Positions 17,546-26,668 of a stretch of 64,000 bases of DNA are shown one piece after another. The notes beneath the pieces are model-generated. The model had not been told where the DNA came from, searched no databases, and was given only the letters and a program-made list of their open reading frames with translations. Both the position numbers and the translations under genes were made by a program. Every line of letters starts with the position of its first letter. Positions within the stretch are counted from its first letter, which is position 1. Source of the stretch: Alphaproteobacteria bacterium (GTDB lineage: Bacteria; Pseudomonadota; Alphaproteobacteria; Micropepsales; Micropepsaceae); assembly GCA_019247845.1 (NCBI GenBank), contig JAFBAL010000023.1:29934-93933 (forward strand), written 5' to 3'.

Positions 17546-19078
17546 TCATGGAGCGGAAAGCCCCGTGCGCCTGCTCCAGCCGATCTCCATCACGCCGACC
17601 TGGCCGCGGCGGAAATTCGCCTTGGCCTTGGTCTCGTCGTCGAAGACCAGGGTCTCGCGGTCGGCCGGCGTGAAAGCGGGCCACGCGGGCAGACCCGCGC
17701 CGTTCGGATCGCCGGTCTTGGCGAAGTTGGTCCAGTAGTCCTGCGTCAGCGCGATGACCTGTTTGTCCTTGTCGCTGGCGCGGCCGGCGAGGAAGCCCAA
17801 GCCGCGAAGCCCGAAGACATAGACGATCTCGCCGCCGTGACTGACGCCCAGGACCTTGCCCTTATAGGTGTCGGCGACATAGGCGAAGTGATAGACGTGG
17901 CTCCTGCCGCCGGCCTTCGCGACGAAGGCCGCGAAGTCCTGTGCGCCCGAGGTGAAGAGCGAGTCGCCGAAGGCCTGGCGGCCGAACTCCGCATCGCTGA
18001 GCGCGCCGTTCGCCTCATAGATCGCGCGCACGTTCGGCAGCTGGTCGCCGAACTTGGAAAGTCCCTGCACCGGATCGAGTCCCAGGGCCGGCGCCAGCGA
18101 CGCCTCGTTGCTGTTGGAGCCCGCGAGGTAGTCGACCTTGGCGATCTCGCCCTTGGCGAAGCGCACCGACACGTCTTCGGGGATCACCTTGCCGTCGATA
18201 TAGGGTTGCACATGGCCTTCGGTGCTGAGGTCGCCCTGCGGCTTCAGGATCTGGGCGACGCTGAGCTTGCGCAACTTGGCGAGCGCGGCGGTATCGGCGC
18301 CGGCGACGCCGAGCTTGGTCGCGGAGGCGACGCTGTTCTTCTGCGCTTCGTCGGCCGTCTGCGTGGGCAGAAGCCCGAGCCCCGATTCCGAGATGGCGCG
18401 GAGGAAGAGCCCGCGCGCGAGCGGAGATGCCACGAGGTCGTTGACGCTGACGCCGCCGGCGGACTCGCCGAAGATCGTGACCAGATGCGGATCGCCGCCG
18501 AAATGCGCGATGTTCTGCTGCACCCATTGGAGCGCCGCGATCTGGTCGAGAAGGCCGAAGTTGCCGCTCTCGTCGCGGCCTTCGGTCTTCAGCGCCGGAT
18601 GGTTGAAGAAGCCGAGCAGGCCCAGGCGATAGTTCAGCGACACCACCACGACGCCGTGCTTGGCGAGATCGATGCCGTCATAGATCGGCACCGCCGCGCC
18701 GCCTTCCAGGAAGCCGCCGCCATAGATCCACACCATCACCGGCAGCTTGGCGCCGGGCTCGGCCTTGGGCGTCCAGACATTGAGGGTGAGGCAGTCCTCG
18801 CTCTGCGGCAGCTTGGGCATGAAGATCGAGGGCCGGCGGTTCTGCGGGCAGATCGGCCCGAAGTTCACCGCCTGGCGCGTGCCCTCCCAGCCCGGTGCCG
18901 GCTGCGGCGCGCGCCAGCGCAAGGCACCGACCGGCGGCGCGGCATAGGGGATGTTCTTGAACGAGGCGACGCCCTCGGTCGTGTCGCCATGCAGTGCGCC
19001 TTGAGGGATTTTCAGGTCGGCGGCGGAGACCGCACTGCAGGCAAGCGCGAACGCGATGGCCAGGAACCCAAGGCGCAT
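17546..19078 (-). CDS. exported type-B carboxylesterase
   Basis: 510 residues with signal peptide MRLGFLAIAFALACSAVSAA. Alpha/beta hydrolase of the carboxylesterase/para-nitrobenzyl esterase family: oxyanion-hole segment VWIYGGGFLEGG, nucleophile elbow GESAGG, and the conserved EDCLTLNVW motif. The acid and His residues are expected in the later SNSNEA and HGGEIVYVFG segments. It probably hydrolyses carboxylic esters in the periplasm. A paralogue lacking a signal peptide is at 38199-39668. Confidence 0.88.
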   Translation of the reverse strand: MRLGFLAIAFALACSAVSAADLKIPQGALHGDTTEGVASFKNIPYAAPPVGALRWRAPQPAPGWEGTRQAVNFGPICPQNRRPSIFMPKLPQSEDCLTLNVWTPKAEPGAKLPVMVWIYGGGFLEGGAAVPIYDGIDLAKHGVVVVSLNYRLGLLGFFNHPALKTEGRDESGNFGLLDQIAALQWVQQNIAHFGGDPHLVTIFGESAGGVSVNDLVASPLARGLFLRAISESGLGLLPTQTADEAQKNSVASATKLGVAGADTAALAKLRKLSVAQILKPQGDLSTEGHVQPYIDGKVIPEDVSVRFAKGEIAKVDYLAGSNSNEASLAPALGLDPVQGLSKFGDQLPNVRAIYEANGALSDAEFGRQAFGDSLFTSGAQDFAAFVAKAGGRSHVYHFAYVADTYKGKVLGVSHGGEIVYVFGLRGLGFLAGRASDKDKQVIALTQDYWTNFAKTGDPNGAGLPAWPAFTPADRETLVFDDETKAKANFRRGQVGVMEIGWSRRTGLSAP

Positions 19079-19107
19079 GAAACCCCTCCGAGCAGGAAGC
19101 CTTCAAA

Positions 19108-21045
19108 TCAGATGGTGATCTGTGCGCCCAATTCCACCACCCGATTGGGCGGCAGGCAATAGAAGCGTGCCGGCGCCAAAGCGTTCGAGGCCAGCCAGGT
19201 ATAGAGCGCGACCCGCCAGCCCTTCAGGCCGGGACGCGTGCCCGCGACCAGCGTCTCGCGGCCGACGAAGAAGCTAGTGTTGTCGACGTCGATGGAGAGG
19301 CCCTGGGTCCGCGCGGCGGCGAGCGCCTTCGGCACGTCGAGGTCCTCGAAGAAGCCGTAATGGATGCGCACCTCATAGAAGCCCTTGCCCGGCTTCTCGA
19401 TCTCGATGCGGCGGCTTTGGGGCACGAAGGGCGCGTTCTCGACCACGACATTGGCGAGCACGATGCGCTCGTGCAGCACCTTGTAGTGCTTCATGCTGTG
19501 CAGCAGCGCGCTGGGCGCAATGTCCAGCCTGGGCGACAGGAACACCGCGGTGCCGGTGACGCGATGCGGCGTCTTGTCGGCGCGGGCGAGGAACAAGGGC
19601 AGCGGCAGCGAGGAGTCGCGGATCTTCTCCAGATGGACCCGCCGTCCCAGCCGCCAGGTGTCCATCACCACGAAGACGCCGGCAGCGACCAGCAACGGCA
19701 GCCAGCCGCCCTCGATGACTTTCAGCGCGTTGGAGGCCAGGAAGGCCAGATCGATGATGCCGAGCGTGCCGAACAGAAGCACCACAACGGGCAGCTTCCA
19801 GCGCCATCGCTTGTAAGCCACGATGGCGACGAGCAAGGTGCTGATCGCCATCACGCCGGTGACCGCGATGCCGTAAGCCGCGGCCAGCGCGCTCGAGGTC
19901 TTGAAGATCAGCACGATGAGCACCACGCCGATGCACAGCATCGCGTTGATGCGCGGCACATAGATCTGTCCGCGCTCGGTGACGGAGGTGTGACGGATCT
20001 CCATGCGCGGCAGCTGGCCCAGCTGCACCGCCTGGCGGGTGATCGAGAACACGCCGGAGATGACGGCCTGGCTCGCGATGACGGTCGCGACGGTAGCGAG
20101 CCCCACCAGCGGATAGTGTGCCCAGCCGGGCACGATGGAGAAGAAGGCGAGCGGCGCGCGGTCGGGATGCATCAGGAGCTCCGCGCCCTGCCCGAAATAG
20201 TTGAGCAGCAGCGCGGGCAGGCTGATCGCGAGCCAGGCCACGCGGATGGGTCCGCGTCCGAAATGGCCCATATCGGCATAGAGCGCTTCGCAGCCCGTGA
20301 CCGCGAGCACGACGGAACCCAGCGAGACGAACGCCGTCCAGGGCTCGCGCACGAACAGCGCCAGGCCTTCCAGCGGATTGATGGCGGCGAGAACCTGCGG
20401 CGCCTGGAAGACCGCCACCAGACCCAATCCCGCCAGCACGAAGAACCACACCAGCATCACCGGCCCGAACAGCTTGCCGATCCGATCGGTGCCGGTGGAC
20501 TGCAGCAGGAACAGGCCGATCAGCACCGCCAGCGCCAGCGGCATGATCAGCGGCTGCAGCGCGTCGTTGGCGCCCAGGCCTTCGACGGCGCTCAGGACCG
20601 AGATCGCGGGCGTCAGCATGCCGTCGCCGTAGAACAGCGCGAGGCCGAGGATCGCCGCGATGCCGATCGCGGTCTTCGACCAGCGTCCCAACCCGCCCGA
20701 GCGATGCGCCAGCGCCGCCAGCGCCAGCACGCCGCCCTCGCCGTCGTTGTCCGCGCGCATGATGAGGGCGACGTATTTCAGCGTCACCACCACGATCAGC
20801 GACCACAGGATCAGGGACAGCGCGCCCATCACCGCGGCGGGCGACGGCACGGCGCCGCCCGCGGCCAAGGCGCTTTCGCGCATGGCATAGAGCGGGCTCG
20901 TGCCGATGTCGCCGAAGACGACGCCCAGCGCGCCGAGCGTCAGCACCGCCTTGCGGCGGAGCTTTCGGTTTCGGACTTCGGGTGCGGCTTTCGGCGGAGA
21001 CGGTTCGTCTGCCGACATGAGATCGTAGCCTTCGGTTCCGTTCAA
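19108..21045 (-). CDS. kup: KUP-family potassium uptake protein (second tandem copy)
   Basis: 645 residues. The KUP signature GALGVVFGDIGTSPLYA opens the first membrane helix; about 12 transmembrane segments follow, then a roughly 200-residue cytosolic C-terminal domain. It takes up K+ with protons. The start is TTG 21045 with an AAAGGAGG Shine-Dalgarno; ATG 21018 is an alternative without one. It directly follows a paralogous kup gene (42-base gap). The last 20 residues of the two proteins are nearly identical although the DNA has diverged, which points to protein-level constraint. Confidence 0.92.
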   Translation of the reverse strand: MNGTEGYDLMSADEPSPPKAAPEVRNRKLRRKAVLTLGALGVVFGDIGTSPLYAMRESALAAGGAVPSPAAVMGALSLILWSLIVVVTLKYVALIMRADNDGEGGVLALAALAHRSGGLGRWSKTAIGIAAILGLALFYGDGMLTPAISVLSAVEGLGANDALQPLIMPLALAVLIGLFLLQSTGTDRIGKLFGPVMLVWFFVLAGLGLVAVFQAPQVLAAINPLEGLALFVREPWTAFVSLGSVVLAVTGCEALYADMGHFGRGPIRVAWLAISLPALLLNYFGQGAELLMHPDRAPLAFFSIVPGWAHYPLVGLATVATVIASQAVISGVFSITRQAVQLGQLPRMEIRHTSVTERGQIYVPRINAMLCIGVVLIVLIFKTSSALAAAYGIAVTGVMAISTLLVAIVAYKRWRWKLPVVVLLFGTLGIIDLAFLASNALKVIEGGWLPLLVAAGVFVVMDTWRLGRRVHLEKIRDSSLPLPLFLARADKTPHRVTGTAVFLSPRLDIAPSALLHSMKHYKVLHERIVLANVVVENAPFVPQSRRIEIEKPGKGFYEVRIHYGFFEDLDVPKALAAARTQGLSIDVDNTSFFVGRETLVAGTRPGLKGWRVALYTWLASNALAPARFYCLPPNRVVELGAQITI

Positions 21046-21087
21046 GGAAGCCTCCTTTGCGGATGGTCTTCCCGGTCGTTTCTCCCG

Positions 21088-23091
21088 TTAGATCGTGATC
21101 TGCGCGCCCAGCTCGACGACGCGGTTGGGCGGCAGGCAATAGAACCGCGCCGGCGACAGCGCGTTGGCGGCAAGCTGGATATAGAGCCAGGTGCGCCAGC
21201 GGCCGAGCAGCGGCGTCTGCGCCGGCACCAAAGTCTCGCGGCCGACGAAGAAGGTCGTGTGGTCGACGTCGATCACCAGGCCGAAGGGCCGCGCGCTGCG
21301 CAGCGCCTCGGGCACGTCGGGCGTCTCGAAGAAGCCGTGATGGATCTTCACGCTGTAGAAGCCCTTGCCCAGCTTGATCACCTCGACGCGCTTGTCCTCG
21401 CCGACGAAAGGCTTGTCCTCGACGATGACATGCGCCAGCACCACGCGCTCGTGCAGCACGCGGTTGTGCTTGAGGTTGTGCAGCAGCGAGCCGGGCACGG
21501 TGTCGGTGCGCGCGTGCAGGAACACCGCGGTGCCGGCGACGCGCATCGGGGTCTTCTCGGCGCGCTGCATGAAGAGGTCGAGCGGCAGCGACTCGTTGCG
21601 CACGATCTCCTGGTGGTGGCGGCGGCCCTTGCGCCAGGTCTCCATCACCACGAAGACGGCCGCGGCGATGGCGAGCGGCAGCCAGCCGCCTTCGACGATC
21701 TTGAGCGAGTTCGACGCCAGGAACAGCCAGTCGACCGTGGCCAGAAGGCCGAACAGCACGATCACCGCCTTGATGTTCCAGTTCCATTGGCGCGTGGCGA
21801 CGATGCCGGCGTGGAAGGTGTCGATCACCATCACGCCGGCGACAGCGATGCCATAGGCGGCGGCGAGAGAGGCCGAGCTCTTGAAGATCAGCACGATCAG
21901 GACGACGCCGGTCGCCAGGATCGCGTTCATGCGCGGCACGTAGATCTGGCCGTATTCGGTGGCCGAGGTATGGCGGATCTCCATGCGCGGCAGCTGGCCC
22001 AGCTGCACAGCCTGCTGGGTCATCGAGAACACGCCCGAGATCACCGCCTGGCTCGCGATGACGCCGGCGATGGTGGCCAGCAGCACCATTGGGAAATGCG
22101 CCCAGCCCGGAATGATCGAATAGAAGGCGAGATCGGCCTTGTCGGGCGAGATCAGCAGCGCGGCCCCTTGCCCGAAGTAGGTCAGCAGCAGCGACGGCAG
22201 CACGACGAAGAACCAGGCATATTGGATCGGCTTGCGCCCGAAATGGCCCATGTCGGCGTAGAGCGCCTCGCAGCCCGTCACCGCCAGCACGACGGCGCCG
22301 AGCGAGATGAAAGCCGTCAGCGGCTCGTACATGACGAGATTGATCGCATACATCGGATTGGCCGCGGCCAGGATCTGCGGCGCCTTGACGAGCGAGACGA
22401 ATCCGAACGCCCCGAGCACGATGAACCACAAGAGCATCACCGGACCGAACAGCCGGCCGATATGCGCGGTGCCGCGGCTCTGCATCGCGAAGACGGCGAT
22501 CAGGATGATCAGGGTCAGCGGCACGACGAGGTGCTGCACGGCATGGCCTTGGGCCGAGATGCCTTCGACCGCGCTCAGCACCGTGATGGCCGGCGTCAGC
22601 ATGCCGTCGCCGTAGAACAGCGCCAGCCCGATGATGGCGCCGATGCCGATCGCCATCTTGATCCGCCGTCCGATGCCCGGCGAGCGATGCGCCAGGGTGG
22701 CAAGCGCGAGCACGCCGCCCTCGCCGTTGTTGTCGGCGCGCATGATGAGGATGACGTATTTGAGCGTCACCACGATCATCAGCGCCCAGAATATCAGCGA
22801 CAGCCCGCCCATCACCGCGGCGGTGCTCGGATGCGCGCCGCCGGTGGCCAGCGCCGTCTCGCGCATCGCGTAGAGCGGGCTCGTGCCGATGTCGCCGAAC
22901 ACCACGCCCAGCGCGCCCAGTGTCAGCCCGGCCTGGTGCCGGAACGACTTGGAGTGTTCATGCGGCGCGTGGACATGGCTGGTGAGCGGCATCGCGTCGT
23001 GCGCGGCCGCGAGCGGATCGGCATCGGAGGCCGGAAACGGATTGGGATCGAGCGTGTTCACGGGGAGAAGCGGTCGAGACTCGGTAAGCAA
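21088..23091 (-). CDS. kup: KUP-family potassium uptake protein (first tandem copy)
   Basis: Up to 667 residues. The KUP core begins with TLGALGVVFGDIGTSPLYA near residue 55 and contains the conserved RADNNGEGGVLALATLAHRS motif shared with its neighbour. The N-terminal 50 residues are poorly constrained: TTG 23091, GTG 23061 and ATG 22992 are all possible starts, and no strong Shine-Dalgarno decides. A His-rich segment (TSHVHAPHEHSKSF) precedes the first helix. It probably heads a two-gene kup transcript. Confidence 0.9.
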   Translation of the reverse strand: MLTESRPLLPVNTLDPNPFPASDADPLAAAHDAMPLTSHVHAPHEHSKSFRHQAGLTLGALGVVFGDIGTSPLYAMRETALATGGAHPSTAAVMGGLSLIFWALMIVVTLKYVILIMRADNNGEGGVLALATLAHRSPGIGRRIKMAIGIGAIIGLALFYGDGMLTPAITVLSAVEGISAQGHAVQHLVVPLTLIILIAVFAMQSRGTAHIGRLFGPVMLLWFIVLGAFGFVSLVKAPQILAAANPMYAINLVMYEPLTAFISLGAVVLAVTGCEALYADMGHFGRKPIQYAWFFVVLPSLLLTYFGQGAALLISPDKADLAFYSIIPGWAHFPMVLLATIAGVIASQAVISGVFSMTQQAVQLGQLPRMEIRHTSATEYGQIYVPRMNAILATGVVLIVLIFKSSASLAAAYGIAVAGVMVIDTFHAGIVATRQWNWNIKAVIVLFGLLATVDWLFLASNSLKIVEGGWLPLAIAAAVFVVMETWRKGRRHHQEIVRNESLPLDLFMQRAEKTPMRVAGTAVFLHARTDTVPGSLLHNLKHNRVLHERVVLAHVIVEDKPFVGEDKRVEVIKLGKGFYSVKIHHGFFETPDVPEALRSARPFGLVIDVDHTTFFVGRETLVPAQTPLLGRWRTWLYIQLAANALSPARFYCLPPNRVVELGAQITI

Positions 23092-23214
23092 AACGCGCGA
23101 GCCATGGGCTGCGGTCCCTCGAAGAAGGCGCGGACCATAGGCCTGTCGCGGCTGCGTTCAAAGAGGGGCGAGGCGGAATAGCGCAGAACCCCATTAACCG
23201 GTTGATCCGGCTCG

Positions 23215-23769
23215 TCAATCGGCCGACGCGACGCGGTCGGTATGGGGCGCGCTTCCGGGCAGGATGAAGCCCTGGACGTCGTAGACATGCACGCCCCAGG
23301 CATGGGTCTGCACGTTCCAGACGAGCACCTGGCTCCAGTCGTTGCCGGGGCTGATATCGGCGACCGGATCGTCGAGATAGATGGCGCCGTTGTTCAGCCA
23401 GTTGGCATGGTCGACGCGGATCTCGCGCGCCGACACGATACGGCGCACCACCGCGACATGGGCGCGCTTGGGTCCGGAATAGCCGGCCAGCACCATCACC
23501 GCGCCGGTCGAGGGCGTCGCGGCTTTGCGGTAGCGGCCTTCGGCCTGCTCCCACCAGGTGTAGGCGTCGCCGCGGATGTTCACGCCGGAATGCGCGCGCG
23601 CGAAGGGCACGCAGGACAGCGGCTTGTCGGGCATGGTCATGGTCGCGTCGTCGCGCGAGGTGTCGGGACGCGAGACGTCGGCAAAGGAATTGTCGGGAGC
23701 GCTGGAGCACCCCGCAAGCAGGGCGCAAAAAGCGGCTGCCGCCGCGAGCCGAACAAAAGACCCCACCAT
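23215..23769 (-). CDS. CHAP-domain lipoprotein
   Basis: 184 residues. N-terminal lipoprotein signal with lipobox LLAGC (ATG 23769 chosen because GAGGGG lies 8 bases upstream; TTG 23784 also possible). The mature part has the CHAP (NlpC/P60-like amidase) pattern: Cys in LSCVPFAR, His in GPKRAHVAVVRRI, and a following polar residue in VDHANW. Such proteins cleave peptidoglycan peptides or gamma-glutamyl bonds. An outer-membrane- or periplasm-anchored cell-wall hydrolase is likely. It is transcribed alone. Confidence 0.82.
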   Translation of the reverse strand: MVGSFVRLAAAAAFCALLAGCSSAPDNSFADVSRPDTSRDDATMTMPDKPLSCVPFARAHSGVNIRGDAYTWWEQAEGRYRKAATPSTGAVMVLAGYSGPKRAHVAVVRRIVSAREIRVDHANWLNNGAIYLDDPVADISPGNDWSQVLVWNVQTHAWGVHVYDVQGFILPGSAPHTDRVASAD

Positions 23770-23961
23770 CTTAAAGCCCCTCAACGCTCCGAGCTAAGCA
23801 GCAGCCGTGGAGCGAACGCTAACCTGCCATCCTTCAAGGCAGCGTTAGAATGGTTCTTCGAATTCGATCTATCCAGGTTTGAAGCAAATTCTTAATGAAT
23901 CGCTAACGTCGATGGCCGGGCGTCGCGACGCTGCCGCTACGACCCCGGCAACCCTGCCGAG

Positions 23962-25464
23962 CTACTTTCTCGCTGCGGCCGACCCGGTCAGGCCCATCAT
24001 GCCGATCGACACCAGCCCGGCCACGGCGAAGACGAAGAACGGCGCGCTCCAGGCCTGCTCGGTGAAGGCGAAGATCGGCAGCAGCACGCCCGACACCAGC
24101 TCGGGCCCGCCGCGCCAGCCGCCGACATAGCGCTCGCCCGCGCGCAAGGTGCGGGTGAACACCATCTCGCCGCCGAAGAAGGCCTCGAAGGTGGCGCGCG
24201 AATTGGCCAGGATCAATCCGCTGGGGAAGACGATACCGAGAAGCAAGGCGCGCGCGAGATAGGGCGCGTCCTCGCGGCCCAGGATCACCTGGCCGAGATA
24301 GAGATAGCTCAGGCTTGCCGTCAAACCGAACGCGGTGACGGCGAGGCCCAGGATCGCGACGCTCTGCACATAGACGACGCCCATCGCCATCAGGGTCAGG
24401 CTGATCAGGGCGCTCGACAGCGCCAGCGTATAGAAGGCGAACTGGCAGATCTGGAAGCTCAGGATCAGCTTGCGCTGCGCCGGAAGATCGCTCGCCCAGA
24501 TCGCGGGCAGAAGCTTCCTGGCGCATTGCGCATGGCCCTTGGTCCAGCGCGCCTGCTGCGCGCGCCAGCCGGCCGCGGTCTCGGGCAGTTCGCCCGGCAC
24601 TTCCAGGTCGGGCACCAGCGCGGTGCGCCAGCCCTTCAGCGCGCAACGGATCGAAAGGTCGAGGTCCTCGGTCAACGTATCGCCGGTCCAGCCGCCGCCG
24701 TGCTCGATCGCCTCGCGGCGCCACGCGCCCGCGGTGCCGTTGAACGAGATCGTCTGTCCGGCGCGGATGCGCCCTTCTTGCTCGACCGCGAAATGCGCGT
24801 CGAGCAGCAGGCCCTGCACGCGCGTCAGCCAGTTCTTGTTGCGGTTGTTGTGGCCCCAGCGCGCCTGGACGAAGGCAAGGCCGCTGTCGGCGACCAGCGC
24901 CGGCACGGTGCGCTTCAGGAAGTCCGTGGGCGGAACGAAATCGGCGTCGAAGATCGCGACATAGGGCGCATCGGAATGAGCCAGGCCGAAGGCAAGGTTG
25001 CCGGCCTTGAAGCCGGTGCGGTCGCCGCGATGCAGCACCTCGAAGCGTGCGCCCTCGGGCATGACGCTGGCGATGGCGCGCTTCAGCGACTCGTGGTCGC
25101 TGGTGCGGCCGTCGTCGAGCACCTGGATGAAGAGCTTGTCGGCCGGCCAATCCATGCGGGCGGCGGCGGCCGCGACGCGCACCGCCAGGGGGCCTTCGTC
25201 GCGGACGGGAAGCTGGACCAGCACCTCGGGCAGGGCCTCGTCGGGCAGCGCGGGCAGGCGCAGGCGCGGCTGGTCGCGGAAGAACCGCACCACGCCCAAG
25301 GCCACCAGCTGGGCCGAAAGCAGCGCCAGGCCGACCAGGATCAGCGCCAGAAGGCACTGCAGAATCAAGGAGATGCCAATCACGGGTGCCGACCCCCACA
25401 TGTCCGACGTTGGCCCCGCCATGTACCCCGGCGGTAGCGCGAGCTTCGTTGGGAGGTCCGGCAT
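23962..25464 (-). CDS. membrane processive glycosyltransferase, family 2 (CslA/BcsA-like)
   Basis: 500 residues. Two N-terminal hydrophobic helices (25-60), a GT-A catalytic domain, then four or five C-terminal membrane helices. The processive-enzyme motif set is complete: LDDGRTSD (116-123), DAD (173-175), TEDLD near 270, and QQARW near 310. This fits synthases that polymerise and export a beta-linked glycan; the closest look is to glucomannan/mannan-type CslA-like enzymes. There is no PilZ domain or accessory polysaccharide gene next to it. The product is unknown. Confidence 0.85.
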   Translation of the reverse strand: MPDLPTKLALPPGYMAGPTSDMWGSAPVIGISLILQCLLALILVGLALLSAQLVALGVVRFFRDQPRLRLPALPDEALPEVLVQLPVRDEGPLAVRVAAAAARMDWPADKLFIQVLDDGRTSDHESLKRAIASVMPEGARFEVLHRGDRTGFKAGNLAFGLAHSDAPYVAIFDADFVPPTDFLKRTVPALVADSGLAFVQARWGHNNRNKNWLTRVQGLLLDAHFAVEQEGRIRAGQTISFNGTAGAWRREAIEHGGGWTGDTLTEDLDLSIRCALKGWRTALVPDLEVPGELPETAAGWRAQQARWTKGHAQCARKLLPAIWASDLPAQRKLILSFQICQFAFYTLALSSALISLTLMAMGVVYVQSVAILGLAVTAFGLTASLSYLYLGQVILGREDAPYLARALLLGIVFPSGLILANSRATFEAFFGGEMVFTRTLRAGERYVGGWRGGPELVSGVLLPIFAFTEQAWSAPFFVFAVAGLVSIGMMGLTGSAAARK

Positions 25465-25531
25465 CGCCGGACCCTTAAAGTTTGGCTGAATTTGTTACGG
25501 CGCGTCCGGAATGGCAAGCCCTGCAGTGGGG

Positions 25532-26668
25532 TTAATCCAAGGTCCGGCGGAACCGCATGAGAGCGAGAGTTCCCGCTATGAACAAAAACAGAATCAGCGG
25601 CCAGACGTCGGGCCAGATCTGGGTCCAGCCGTTGCCTTTCAGCAGGATGCCGCGCACCACGCGCAGGAAATGCGTGGCGGGCAGCACCTCGCCCAGCCAC
25701 TGCGCCCAGACCGGCATGCCGCGGAACGGGAAGGCGAAGCCCGACAGCAGGATCGCGGGCAAAAGGAAGAACATCGTCATCTGCATCGCCTGCAGCTGGT
25801 TCTGCGCGACCGTCGAGAAGGTGTAGCCGACCGCAAGATTGGCGGTGATGAAGAGCAGCAGGCAGCCGCTGAGCAGAAGCAGCGAGCCGATCATCGGCAC
25901 GCCGAAGACGAACTTGGCGACCAGCAGCACCAGCACGCTCTGGATCGCGCCGACGAAGATGTTGGGCGCGATCTTGCCGATCATCAGCTCCAGCGGCTTC
26001 ACCGGCATGGCGAGCAGGTTCTCGTACGTGCCGCGCTCGCGCTCGCGGGTCAGCGCCAGGCAGGTCATCAGCACCATGCTCATGGTCAGGATCACGGCGA
26101 GCAATCCCGGCACCACGTTGTACTGGGTGATGGCTTCGGGATTGTAGAGCGGATGGATGACGACGTCGAAGGCGGGCGCGGTTTGCGCGCGGGCGGCGAG
26201 CGGTCCTTTCAGGTCGTCGCGCAGCGCGTCGCCGAAGAGTTGCGCCAGCGCGGCGGTCGCGTTCGAGGCGGCCGCCGGATCGGTCGCGTCGGATTCGATC
26301 AGCAATTGCGGATGCGCGCCGCGCACCAGGTCGCGCGAGAAATTGGCCGGGATCTCGACCACGAAGGAGACGTCGCCTTCGTCGAGCATCGCGCGCGCCT
26401 CCTGCGGCGAGTTCGTCGCCTTCTCGATCTCGAAGTAGGACGAGTTCTGCAGCGCGGCGACGACCGAGTCCGCGTAAATTCCCGGATCGGAGATCGACAC
26501 CGCGGTCGGCAGGTGCTTCGGATTCACGTTGATGGCAAAGCCGAACAGGAAGATCTGCATCATCGGCACGCCCACGATCATGGCGAGCGTCAGCCGGTCG
26601 CGGCGCATCTGCACCAGCTCCTTGCGCAGCACCGCGCCGATGCGCGCGAACGAGAAGCCGTCGCTCAT
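25532..26668 (-). CDS. ABC-2 type efflux permease (YbhR/YbhS/YhhJ-like)
   Basis: 378 residues from ATG 26668, which overlaps the ATPase stop by four bases. The topology is one N-terminal helix (LAMIVGVPMMQIFLFGFAI), a large periplasmic domain of about 150 residues, and five C-terminal helices, as in YhhJ/YbhS. The segment RERERGTYENLLAMPVKPLELMIGK is the coupling region of ABC-2 exporters. It exports a drug-like or hydrophobic substrate with the neighbouring ATPase and membrane-fusion protein. Only one permease gene is present, whereas E. coli ybh has two. Confidence 0.88.
   Translation of the reverse strand: MSDGFSFARIGAVLRKELVQMRRDRLTLAMIVGVPMMQIFLFGFAINVNPKHLPTAVSISDPGIYADSVVAALQNSSYFEIEKATNSPQEARAMLDEGDVSFVVEIPANFSRDLVRGAHPQLLIESDATDPAAASNATAALAQLFGDALRDDLKGPLAARAQTAPAFDVVIHPLYNPEAITQYNVVPGLLAVILTMSMVLMTCLALTRERERGTYENLLAMPVKPLELMIGKIAPNIFVGAIQSVLVLLVAKFVFGVPMIGSLLLLSGCLLLFITANLAVGYTFSTVAQNQLQAMQMTMFFLLPAILLSGFAFPFRGMPVWAQWLGEVLPATHFLRVVRGILLKGNGWTQIWPDVWPLILFLFIAGTLALMRFRRTLD

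Noticed and set aside
19360..23181. A 1273-codon open frame antisense to both kup genes
   Set aside because: It spans two genuine KUP genes, is His/Arg/Gln-rich low-complexity sequence, and has no start context.
23841..23862. TTAGAA-TGG-TTCTTC upstream of the CHAP lipoprotein
   Set aside because: Only the left half and part of the right half match the Irr box, and the neighbouring gene has no link to iron, so it is not called.
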